This document shows, piece by piece, positions 1 to 9,315 of a stretch of 15,418 nt of DNA. Every line of letters starts with the position of its first letter. Positions within the stretch are counted from its first letter, which is position 1. A program made the position numbers and the translations under genes. Below the pieces are notes generated by a model, which had not been told where the DNA came from, made no database searches, and saw nothing but the letters and a program-made list of their open reading frames with translations. Source of the stretch: Terana coerulea (lineage: Eukaryota > Basidiomycota > Agaricomycetes > Polyporales > Phanerochaetaceae); the NCBI GenBank assembly GCA_024811115.1, contig JAKOGH010000775.1, positions 1 to 15,418 of the forward strand, given 5' to 3'.

Positions 1-35
1 TATAAGTCTTATACGTTGCAGGTAGCTACATGATA

Positions 36-2045
36 TTACAGACTTTCCGCGGACTCCAGCCTAATCAATATCTCTGCCTGTGCGGAGCGTGGTTTGATAT
101 TGCACCTGAAAGCTTTCGGATGACTACGAGTAATGCCATCAGCTTTCTCAACGACATAGGCCTCGGAAAATAGCCACAACAAACCTGATCGTGCCACTCG
201 TATATTCCACTATAGGCTCGACGGTCTTCCCATTTTCCACGATCTTCGAGATGTCAAAAGCGGCAAGGATTATGGCGCAGGATATCCAAACCGATGCATC
301 AGCTAGGTCTTTTCCTGGGCAGATTCTGGCGAGGACAGATCAGTGCGGAGGTGGGTAATATACTGACATATGAAAACTTACCGCCTGCCAAAGCCAAAGA
401 CATACTGTCTTAGGGTCCGGGCATGAACTGGTCTTTTCTCAGGTTCTGCCAGATACCGGTCTGGGTCGAACATGGTAGGGTTGGGATATGTGGCAGGGTT
501 ATGGGTAAACTGCCTAGTGAGATCCTCAGCTTTCAAAACACCAGGTGCAGGAGGTGCGGACAAACTTGCCATATATTTGGGATAACGATCGAGCCTTTAG
601 GGATGAGGTAGCCTTCGTAAATGTCGTCTTCAAGTACTCGGTGAGGGACGCCTACAGACAAGTCATTTTTGTCCCGTATGCCCAGCCGTCGGTAATGATG
701 AGCATACCAAGAGGCCCCACGTTATTCCAGCGCCACACCTCCTTGAAAATAGCTTCCACAAAAGGGAGATTTGCTCTGTCCTCGAAAGAAGGTAGACGAT
801 GAGGGCCAACAATGGCATCAATCTCCACTCGAGCACGCTTCTGAATCTCAGGATAGAGCGTCATGGCAAGTATGAATGAGCATATTGCTGAAACTGACTG
901 CAACAGTGCTTAGCATATTCTGACGTGAGGCAAAGATGCAAGAGAACTTACTGTATCTGCACCACCCGAATATAGTGAAGCGGCGCTCCACTTGATCTCT
1001 GACTCCTTAGCGTAGCCGGCGGTTTCGTCTTGTAAGAGCTCCGAGGTATAGTTCGGGACGTTCGTTCCCGCGCTCTGTGCACGAGTGCTAATGCGTGGCA
1101 TGGTACTGGTACTTAGAGTGCCTGCGTACCATTCTTTGCTTCACCAGATTATGCGGAATGTTGACCATGTCATCGAGCATTTTCCGCCATTTCTCCGCCT
1201 GTCTTTGGAATCCGGCGCCTGGCACCCAGCTTGGTATGTAGCGCAAAACTGGTACAAAGTCAACAAGAAATGCGCCAGGGGCGGAGGCGTCTGAGAATCC
1301 CTCGACTGCCGTATCCACAACGTGAATCAGAGGATCGTCCCCTTCGAGCACTTCATACCCGTACATGACCTTGAGGATGATTGCTCCCGCCATCCTGCAG
1401 TTATATAGGCCCAGTTGTCAGCTGTTAATGGTTAGTGAATGCCAGCGGGCTACGTACTTTCGAATGTGCGCGAAAACGTTGTCCGGATCCTCGAGCATCC
1501 GCTTTGCGAGCTTTCGGGTTTCGTATTCTTCCACGGCATGGTACTTCTCCATGTTCGTACGCCCGCCGAATTGTCTCTGGATGAGCCGGCGGTACTCGCG
1601 AAACCGGTCCCCGTACCGCGTCAATGCCAAGCTGTTTACCCATCCCACGAGCTCACCGCACATGACGAGAGCCGGACGATCTGAGTATATCGCACTTCTT
1701 TTGTCGAGAAGCTCTTCGGCATGTCTGGCTGAATTGAGGATGATTAAAGGCTGCCCGAGGACATCCAGATGAACGATGTCGCCTGTTATACAAACGAACT
1801 GTTACTGAAGCACGCAGAAATGGTAGAACGAAGAAGACTGTACCGTAACGATTGCCGAGCTCCGCGTACGTCAGCCACTCCTGGGACTTGGGCATGTCGA
1901 GGACATTTCCTATGAAAGGAAGGCCTTTGGGGCCTGGTGGGAGCGCTGCACGCTGCTTGCTGCGCGCGAGAAGCGTCTTGATAGCATATCCAGCAGCCAA
2001 CACCACGATTGCATCCACAACCCGAAGTGCAAGCGTCGTGGGCAT
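36..2045 (-). CDS. Cytochrome P450 monooxygenase (P450-A), intact, nine exons
   Basis: Microsomal class-II type fungal P450, a haem monooxygenase that would need a CPR partner; substrate unknown. Exons on the minus strand are 2045-1844, 1782-1458, 1394-1130, 1074-952, 897-708, 651-570 (or 566), 513 (or 509)-382, 325-185 and 123-36. They give an unbroken 515-residue protein, the usual length for the family. Visible parts: an N-terminal hydrophobic anchor (about residues 5-22), the proline hinge LPPGPKGLPFIGN, I-helix GGADT (301-305), ExxR as EVWR (358-361), PDRY (413-416) and the haem loop FGFGRRICPG with Cys442. The style matches basidiomycete P450s often labelled O-methylsterigmatocystin oxidoreductase-like; that label is not a demonstrated activity. 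All splice phases agree and no indel is present. Intron 6 can be read as GC-AG or GT-AG with the same protein. P450-B next door is a decayed paralogue. Confidence 0.93.
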
Positions 2046-2119
2046 CCCAGCGCTTTCCCTAGATATGTGAGAGCTCCTCAGAGGTCAATATGGGAATGCA
2101 GGGTGGCACCGTCTGGGAC

Positions 2120-2128
2120 CTATTTATG
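2120..2128 (-). promoter_or_regulatory. TATA-like box of P450-A
   Basis: The minus strand reads CATAAATAG about 75-83 bases upstream of the P450-A start codon, a plausible distance for a fungal core promoter. This rests on motif and spacing only. Confidence 0.35.
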
Positions 2129-2172
2129 TAGTGTAAAACCCCTTGTATTCGCGCCACGGATCAATGGAGAAG

Positions 2173-2838
2173 ATTCGAGATAGTGTTGCCGCAAGGCGGA
2201 GGCACCTGGACCAAGGCACGCCTTGCCTCGTCGGCATCTCGGCGGTTCACCTTGGAGCCGCCTTGAACTCCACGTGACGCGGTCCAAGGCGGTCCAAGGC
2301 AACTTGGAGCGAGCGGTGACGCGATTCGGACGCGGTCATGCCTTTCGTCTCGCCACCGTCCAACGCGGATTATACCTCAAACGCGTCCGCGCGTCGCATG
2401 TCCTGACAGTCCCAGCCCTCGCACATCCTTCCCGATGATTGGTTGACTGACGAGAGTATCCTTGGGATGGTTGAGGTCCCTCACGCCGATGTCGAGCGTC
2501 TCATGGCTTAGGGACGTGTGCAGGAGGCACTTGGCCTTATACGAGATGTATAGATGCCGTAATATATGTAGAAAAGCTTTAATTTACATCTTTTATGCTA
2601 CTTCTACATTCAACGACTGTTAGGATTCCATTTGTGTTCACGCGAGCCGCATGAAACGTTGTCGGCGGTTTGCAGGCAGCGTCCTCGAGCTCTGGCGCTT
2701 GCGCCCAAGGCACCTGGACCACCTTGGACTCAGTCACGTGGCACCTCGGACCTGTCCAAGGTAGCATGCCGACGGTGCCGAACCACCTTGGAGCACCCTT
2801 ACCTCGCCTTGCAGCACTAATTCGAGAGATAGTGTACC
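2173..2838. repeat. Imperfect terminal-inverted-repeat element, possible MITE-like remnant
   Basis: Two arms of about 137 bp (2173-2310 and 2702-2838) are imperfect reverse complements around a centre near 2505. The best-matched part is a CTTGGACC-CCTTGGAC block followed by GTCACGTGG; the CACGTG hexamers lie at 2271-2276 and 2735-2740, symmetric about the centre. Both arms are dense in CCAAGG/CCTTGG and end in related ATTCGAG...TAGTGT sequence (2173-2186 and 2820-2835). The core of about 390 bp shows no transposase. It fills most of the spacer between the two paralogous P450s. Because CCAAGG is nearly self-complementary in effect, part of the symmetry could come from motif repetition. No clean target-site duplication is obvious. 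Confidence 0.45.
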
Positions 2839-3045
2839 TGGCAGTTCAAACGTTCAAGGTCAGCTGCGGGCGGCGAACGTGAGTTATGATCCAATGTGGT
2901 TATGAGCGCCGACTCGGAGCGTTTCTGTACACCATGTCTCAGCGGCCATCGCTCAATCAGCTGCGGCAGCGTCCCGCGTCCATAACTCCATGACTCTGAC
3001 CCAGGTAGACGTAGTGGGTAATCTACTCATCATATGCGCTACCAG

Positions 3046-4843
3046 TCAAAGTCCACAAGACGACTGGAGGCTGTCCGTGGATAGCCTGATCAACGCCTCT
3101 GCCTGGGCGGAGCGTGGCCTGATGCTGCACCTGAACGATTTCGGATGACTGTTGATGACGGTATTAGCCCCAGCATCTTTTGTGCAAGCTATTCGATAGG
3201 GTCGCAACGAACCTGGTGGTACCGCTTGTATACTCCACTACAGGCTCGATGATCTTTCCATTTTCCACAACCTTTGAGATATCGAACGCAGCAAGCAGCA
3301 AGGCACAGGACATCCATATAGTGGCATCAGCTAGGCCTTTCCCTGGGCATACCCTAGCAAGAAAATGTCAGTGAGGGAGTAGGTCACATACCCAGGCACG
3401 ATTACCCACCGCCTGCCAAAGCCAAAGACGTAATCTATTGGGTTCGGGCATGAGGCGAAGTCGTCTTTCGCGAGGTACCGATCGGGGTCCAACGTGGTAG
3501 GGTCGGGGTTGATGGCGGGGTCGTGAGTAAACTGCCTGGGCGAAGCTCAAAACACTGGTCCCACAAAGTCCGGGAAGGCGTTGGAAGGAGCTTACCAGAT
3601 ATTGGCAATGACGATAGAGCCCTTTGGCATGAGATACCCCTCGTAGATGTCGTCTTCAAGAAATCTGTGAGGAAGGCCTACAAAAATACGGATAAGCTCT
3701 CCATGGCATGCCACTGTCGTTCACGATCTTATCGAGAGGAGCTAAATTGTTCCACCTCCAGACTTCCTTCGCGATAGCCTCGACGAAAGGAAGATTTTCT
3801 CTGTCCTCGAAGGAAGGAAGGCGGTCTGGGCCGACGACAGCATCGATCTCCGCACAAGCCCGTTTCTAGACCTCGGGATAGAGCGTCATAGCCAGTACGA
3901 ACGAGCATACCGCCGACACCGTCTGAAACAACACTGAGCCGGATACAATGTGATGAAAGGGAGTAAGACGACTGACAGTATCGGCACCGCCGGAGTACAG
4001 CGACGCGGCGGTCCACTTGATCTCCGACTCTTTGGTATACCCAACGGTTTCGTCTTGCAAGAGCTCTGAGGTATAGCTGGGAACGTTTGTGCCCTCGCAC
4101 TATGCACCATCGATGAGAAAGAGCAAGCAGGAGCTGATGCTGGCTACTCACCATTCGCTGCTTCACCAGATTATGGGGAATATCTACCATGTCATGCAGC
4201 GTCCCCTCGCCATTTTGCTGCTGTTCTCTGAAAGTCGGCGCCTGGCATCCAGCGTGGCACGTATCGCAAGCCCGGTATAAAATCGACAAGAAATGCGCCA
4301 GGAGTTGATGCTCTTGAGAAATCTTCCATCGCTGCGTCGACAACGTCGATTATGGGGTTATCGCCTTTAAGAACCTGTGGATAAGCCGGCGGTACGCGCG
4401 AAATCGCTTCCCGTACGGCGTCAAGCCTAAGCCGTACTTCCATCCGACGAGCTCGCCGCACATGATGAGGGCCGGACGGTCCGAGTATATCACACTCCTC
4501 TTGTCCAGGAGGGCTTCGGCGTGCTTGGCGGAGTTGAGAATGACGATGGGCTGTCCGAGGACATCCAGGTGGACAATTTCGCCTGTGAGAACACGGGCTA
4601 GTGCGTCAGTACTGGGTGGTGGGCAAGGTGGATGCACGCACCATAGCGGTATCCGAAGTTCGAATATGTCAGCCATTCGTGGGATTTGGGCATGTCGAAG
4701 ACATTTCCTATGAGAGGGAGACCACGGGGACCTGGCGGAAGGGGTGCGCGTTGCTTGATCCGCGTGATAAGAGTCTTGGCTACGAATACAACGACAACCG
4801 CCGCGACCGCTGTTGCGGCCTGAAGCATAAATATTGCAGGCAT
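3046..4843 (-). pseudogene. Cytochrome P450 pseudogene (P450-B), tandem paralogue of P450-A
   Basis: Same exon order as P450-A with high residue identity: start codon at 4843, hydrophobic anchor, LPPGPRGLPLIGN hinge, GGADT, EVWRW, PDRY and haem loop FGFGRRVCPG, with the stop at 3046-3048. Four lesions break it. (1) At 4374/4375 a deletion removes what corresponds to P450-A positions about 1352-1574 (roughly 160 coding bases plus an intron) and shifts the frame. (2) A run of four C on the plus strand (4203-4206) has one extra base. (3) A TAG codon at 3866-3868 replaces the Gln codon of P450-A after the Pro-Glu-Val/Ile stretch. (4) The donor of the intron after the Ala-Pro-Leu codons reads AT instead of GT (3731-3732). 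Remaining introns keep usable borders and the haem loop is intact, so the decay looks recent. Single-base lesion 2 could be a sequencing error; the other three are not of that type. Confidence 0.88.
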
Positions 4844-5273
4844 TGCAGCACGATTTCTGTAGTTGGCGAGAAATGAGCGAGGACACGGAAGCTAGGGGTT
4901 AGTGGAGATTGACCTCCTCTCTCCGGTACGCATCATAACGCAAGACTCTCTTCATCCCGCCGAAGATCGGTGCAGACAATCAAAGACATACCGCACGGTT
5001 GGCTATCGGAAAGCCGTCGACCGGCGCCGTGCGTTGTCCACCAACTCATTCAACTGTGAGCGCTCCGATACACATTGTCTCGGGAACGGAGCCCCAGGGC
5101 CGTCACCCAACCCACGGCTGCAGTGTCCCGTATTTGTTTACTGAGTTTGGGTTGCTGGGTAAAACAGCTGCAGTCCGTGAAGGTGGAGTTTGAATGTTGA
5201 GTATATATATAATACAATGTTCTCCGCAAATAGTTCGTGGCAGATACAGCTCCATTTGATGATAAGACACGAC
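4844..5273. other. Spacer between the P450-B start and the DAM1 stop, no gene seen
   Basis: This 430-base stretch would hold the P450-B promoter and the DAM1 3' untranslated region. A TATATATATAAT run lies at about 5201-5212. Open frames here have no family features and are not called. Confidence 0.5.
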
Positions 5274-6252
5274 TCATGCCGGGAGCCCATGCCAGTGGTA
5301 TAACACCGATCCCTATTATCATATGAGCTGGGTCGTCTAGACGGGATTAGAAGGGTCACGTACGGTGCTGTTGTCTTTCCGAACAATCTTCCGGTTCACA
5401 AGCGCTATCAGGCATTTGTTTACCCGAGCCTGATTTAAGTCCGGTGGTTTCGCAAGTTCCATAACTAGAGACACGTCAGTGCATGCTCGCCGCAAATGTA
5501 GGAGTGACGTACTTGCAACCCCTCTTCCTTCTCCGTCCAAGAAACCTTCTATGACGGTCTCAATATGCCTCCTCAAGTTTGGGATCATTGCCCCTGAACT
5601 CCAGTGGTAAACTCATGACAATGCGCTCGACAGCCAGGCCGCGTTCCTTCTTCTCTTTCGCAGTGAGCTTCGCCTTCCCGCTCCCTTCTTCTTCAAAATG
5701 CCTTTCGGAGCTGAAGGTTCTGAGGACGCGGTGGCCGTCGTGTTGTCTGTGTATGCGGTAGTGTTCTCCACGTCCGCGCTGTAGCCTGTCTTCTCGGCAG
5801 CGGCAGCAGCTTCAGCCAATGCGGCCTGGGCACGCTCCGCGGCTTTGGATCGCTTCAATCGCAGCGAGGGCATCCTCCTCTATCTCAACACAAAGTTAGT
5901 TGGGGGGATAACAGCCACTAAGCAGCCGCGCACCTGCTCGCCTCTTCGCCAACACGAAGCTCGCGTCCGTCGGTGCCTCCGGCCAATCCGTCGTCAAGCA
6001 GTTCATGTTCATGACGTACAGCCAGCTCGCGAAGCTCTCGTTGAACGTCGAGAGCGCGTCGCTGAGGGTCCGCAATCCTTCGACGTTGGACTGCATGGTC
6101 TCGACTTCGTCGACGAGCTCGCTCAGCGCGGGCTCGAGGAACCCGAGGCCATGGGGGGCGTCAGGGTAGGCGCCTGAGCGGGACAGCCGGAAGAGGGAGC
6201 CCTGAGAGAGACGTCGGAGAGGGGTTCGATGGGGCGTCGGGACTGTGGCCAT
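5274..6252 (-). CDS. DAM1: DASH complex subunit Dam1 (outer kinetochore, microtubule ring)
   Basis: Dam1 is part of the fungal DASH ring that couples kinetochores to spindle microtubules. The N-terminal part (6252-5934) carries the Dam1 core: TPLRRLSQGSLFRLSRS, GLGFLEPALSELVDEVE, NVEGLRTLSDALSTFNESFA, SWLYVMNMN, and Ala-Lys-Arg-Arg-Ala before the first intron. Exons are 6252-5934, 5879-5513, 5464-5364 and 5312-5274; introns of 54, 48 and 51 nt are GT-AG with matching phases, and the protein would be about 274 residues. Exon 2 has an Ala-rich and then Lys-rich linker, followed by a conserved-looking C-terminal region ending in SVLYHWHGLPA. Three single-base shifts interrupt exon 2: near 5847-5848 (+1), 5674-5678 (-1) and 5578-5583 (+1). 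The first could instead be a 55-nt intron (5833-5779). The shifts look like sequence error rather than decay, because both flanks stay conserved. Confidence 0.85.
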
Positions 6253-6452
6253 CCGGGTGCGAGTCTGCGAGGGGTGCTGGTGGTGGTCAGATTAGTCGCT
6301 CAAACACGGCGCGCTAAGCAGGAGCGGCAGGTGCCGAACATTGATGCGCCACAAAGCCGTTACCTGCCTGTTGCAGCGCGGCACCGTTGTCAGCGCTGGC
6401 ACCGATCGGTCACTTCAGCTCTCGAGCTCAGTCACTGGCGTTCAAGGTTGGT

Positions 6453-6635
6453 TTATATTGGGTTGATTGGTTTTTCCCCGGATATAATGTAGTCAATCAT
6501 GTCACTCCACGCTTCCGAAAGGGATGCTGGCTCAATATCCTCCATTTCAAGTAAGTAGACGACAACAGGTCCTTGATAGTACAGGATAAATTGAGCATTG
6601 CGAAGCATGCCATGGTCCATAGTCTGCAAGTACAA
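6453..6635 (-). pseudogene. Orphan 3' exon of an unknown gene, probable gene remnant
   Basis: After a good acceptor (pyrimidine-poor, but TTGCAG ending at 6624) a 57-codon open frame runs from 6623 to a TAA at 6453. It reads FILYYQGPVVVYLLEMEDIE and later AWSDMIDYIISGEKPINPI, which has the balance of a real protein end. No convincing upstream exon or start fits between it and the P450-C stop at 6793, so it is either a truncated remnant or the end of a very small gene. The last part resembles the end of the small gene at 13871-14366 (Trp, Asp, Ile and Ser at matching places). Family unknown. Confidence 0.3.
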
Positions 6636-6792
6636 CTACAGCATTGTTCTAAAAATCTTTCACAATCAAAATTGCTGTATGCAGTGGGACATCTTAAGGA
6701 TATCCCATAACATTGGTCAGCTTCTGAGCATGAGTACACCATCCTCAAGTATCACCAATGTACACTCACCCACGCGCACTGAGGCGACGGCC

Positions 6793-8734
6793 CTACGCAT
6801 CAACCTTGCGTCTAATCTTCACCTTCATCGCCGTTGGCTCGTGCTGAAAGCGCTCGACTGTCTTCATGGTCTGGCTCTCGAGCTCGACGTCGTACCGTAA
6901 GAGGAATGTGGAGAGAACCAGGAGCATCTCCATGTTCACAATGCTGCAAAAAGCGGCGTGAGTGACATGCAGTCGTACCATACAATGCAGCTAGAACTCA
7001 CTGCTTGCCAAGCTGCGTGGCCGAGACAGAGGTGAAGGTCAGCACCGCTCCAGGTAGACCCACAGTATGGACGGACGTACGCATGTGCGCGGGCCGGCGC
7101 CGAACGTCAGGTCGTACTTTTTCAGCTCCGGGCTCTCGAGCCATCTCTCGGGGCGGAAGGTGTGCGGATCGCCCCAGTACTCCTCGTCGTGCTGGATGCT
7201 CCAGGAGGGCACGGAGACCTCAACCTACGGAGGCCAGAGATGTGTCAGCTAAGCATTCATACAGCCACGGTCCGAGCTGTCTGTCACTTACGCCTTCGGG
7301 ATAGGGACGGCCTAAGAGGATGATGCCCCTTCGGGGACCAAGCGAGGTAGGCCGATTGCGTTGGTGCCGTGGTGTCTGAGTCTGTCAAGCCATTAGCCAT
7401 TAGCCGGCGCCCCACAGAAATCTGGAGGCGTGCCCTGCGCTTACCCTTCCGTAATCGTAGCTTGTAGGTACGGCAGCTTCTTCAGCTGATCGTGCGTGGG
7501 GATCTCTCCCGCTCCAAACTCCTCCGTCAGCTCCTTCATCAGCCGCTTGTAGACGTGCGCGTTCTTGCGCAGGAGGTGGAGGATCGCGGCGGTGGACGCG
7601 GCCGCGGTATGCGACCCCGCAATTCTGCCGCAGCGACGTCAGCACAAACAAATACAAAATGCGGGGCGGGCACGGCGTACAAAATGGTGACGGACTCCGC
7701 GGTCAGCTCGGTGATCTGCTGCTCGTCGAGCGCGCCGCTCTCCTTCATGCGCGCCTCGATGAGCTTGTTGAGCAAGTCGTCCCGCTTCGCGTTCGTCCGG
7801 ATCCGCTTCTCGACGCGCTCGCGCGCGATGAGCGTGATGCCCTGCGCCGACTTGCAGCCGCGAACGAAGAAGGGGTCCGGGATGAACTTGGCCCATGCGC
7901 GCAGCCAGGGCACGGTGCCGAGGACGGACGCAAGGTGTTCACGCTGGGGAAGGGTGAGCGATGTCGAACGGCCCATACTGGCACAAGCGACTTACGTTGT
8001 CTACGACATGAATAGCGTCCTCTGCGTAGACCGACCCATCAGGCGTCTTGACCTCAATCCAGTCCGTGCCCTAATACCAGTGAGCAACCGCCGCCGCTGA
8101 CGCAGGAGGCAGAGCCTACTCTCTTGACGAACCCGATCTTCTCCCCCAAAAGCGAGGTCGCTGATGATGTCCCACGCGAGGTAGTTGAACCACTTCATCA
8201 TGTCGAGGACCTGCCCGTTCCCAGCGAGGCCGTCGAGCTGGTACGCAAACTCCTCGACGACGTCCTGGACGAACGGCGCGAGGCTGTGCAGCGACCGGAC
8301 CGAGAAGGCGTGCGAGGCGAGGCGCCGCTTGCGCGTGTGGTCCGCGCGGTCAGTGGTGGAGAACACGGACGGGGCGCCGGCGACGAAGGCGTCGTAGTAA
8401 TGGGACTTCAGGAGCGCGGCGCTGCCGTGCCCGTACACGAAGGGGATCGCGTCGGCGTCGTTGATGGAGACGTGGTTCCGAGAGATGCGGACGACGCGTC
8501 CGTACCGCTGTGATATATATTACACACGGATCCGTACAGCAAGAAGAAAATGAAGGGTACCTGATGGGCCTCATGGACGGCCTTATACCGTTGTCCACGT
8601 CGAGAGTGATAGAAGAGCCAGAGGGGACTCCAGCGGGCGAGGAACGGGCCCGGTATATCTCGCAGCGGGTCTTTGCGTTCCCAGAGGACCAGACCACAGA
8701 GAACGGCGGCGAGGGTCGCTATGTAGGCAAGCAT
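6793..8734 (-). CDS. Cytochrome P450, CYP53/benzoate 4-monooxygenase-like (P450-C), nine exons
   Basis: Exons are 8734-8561, 8507-8120, 8070-7996, 7943-7681, 7624-7445, 7381-7292, 7224-7081, 7012-7002 and 6943-6793, giving about 491 residues. Features: an N-terminal hydrophobic anchor, DIPGPFLARW hinge, VYGHGSAALLKSHYYDAFV and RADHTRKRRLASHAFS (strong CYP53-type landmarks), I-helix AGSHT (302-306), ExxR as EGLR (359-362), FRPERW and haem loop FGAGPRTCLG with Cys438. Known CYP53 enzymes para-hydroxylate benzoate and related aromatics at the ER; that activity is only inferred here. The I-helix has His where the family normally has Asp or Glu. The haem Cys is the last codon of exon 7, and the next exon is only 11 nt. 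Two single-base changes in mononucleotide runs break the raw frame: G5 at 8143-8147 (one extra) and C4 at 7326-7329 (one missing). Both look like sequence errors. Confidence 0.85.
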
Positions 8735-8812
8735 TGCAGCCGAGGGAAGCGGTTAGAGGAAGAATGAAGCTCTCGCTGAGGGAACTGAGGGTGAGGGAAT
8801 GCTACTTACGGG

Positions 8813-8819
8813 TTTTATA
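8813..8819 (-). promoter_or_regulatory. TATA box of P450-C
   Basis: The minus strand reads CTATAAAAC here, a near-perfect TATA box about 79-85 bases upstream of the P450-C start codon. No other good TATA motif lies nearer the gene. Confidence 0.55.
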
Positions 8820-9273
8820 GGCAGAACATGGGCGCCAACAGGACCCCGGCTGCTCATCGTCGTCAATGTCCACGACCATCCGTATGTTCGGTCTCTCGAC
8901 GGGCACATTGTGTACAATGCAGCGCCCGATTCTTTGTCAGATTCGGACTTGCCTTGCCTGATCCTTTCGTGTGTTTGCCTGGTGCCGCGCATTCTGGGCC
9001 GCCACAGAGCCTGAAAATGATAGTGAGTGGTCGATGCTGTGATTACAATGTGATTGGCGTGCTCGCCGCAGCTTCATGCTGACCTCTTTGGGGCAACTCG
9101 GGCTCTGCAAAATCCCATCCAATGCAATTAAATTTGCAAAGGCGCGTTTTGGAGGAGGCTTCGCGGCGCGTTTCGAGAGAAAGCGCATGGACCTTGTTGA
9201 ACGCTCTCGGAGCATGGCGGAGGTCCGCGCGCAGAGCCGGGGTCTTCTGTTATGGTGGAGACTATGAGGTATG

Positions 9274-9315
9274 TTATGATGTATTCGATGAGCTATTTTA
9301 TGATGTATTCGATGA
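9274..9315. repeat. Two-copy direct repeat, 24-bp period
   Basis: The 18-mer TTATGATGTATTCGATGA occurs at 9274-9291 and again at 9298-9315, perfectly repeated with a period of 24. It lies inside an anonymous plus-strand open frame, but nothing else supports coding there. Confidence 0.8.

Noticed and set aside
1365..1772. Plus-strand open frame of 135 codons
   Set aside because: It lies antisense to conserved exons of P450-A and is a shadow of GC-rich coding sequence.
2173..2835. ATTCGAG...TAGTGT at both ends of the inverted-repeat element as a target-site duplication
   Set aside because: The copies differ by a two-base insertion and are long for a target duplication; they may simply be part of the arms.
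3678..3732. AT-AG border in P450-B as a minor-class (U12) intron
   Set aside because: The donor reads ATAAG rather than ATATCCTT and P450-A has an ordinary GT donor at the same place, so it is better seen as a mutated GT donor.
3731..3868. RIP-like mutation as the cause of P450-B decay
   Set aside because: Both visible point lesions are transitions, but only one is in a CpA context, there is no general AT enrichment, and a large deletion is also present.
5845..6177. Plus-strand open frame of 110 codons
   Set aside because: It is antisense to the conserved Dam1 core.
7492..8513. Long plus-strand open frames over P450-C
   Set aside because: They are antisense to exons with clear P450 motifs and correct splice borders; their composition (Arg, Val, Gly rich) is typical of shadows.
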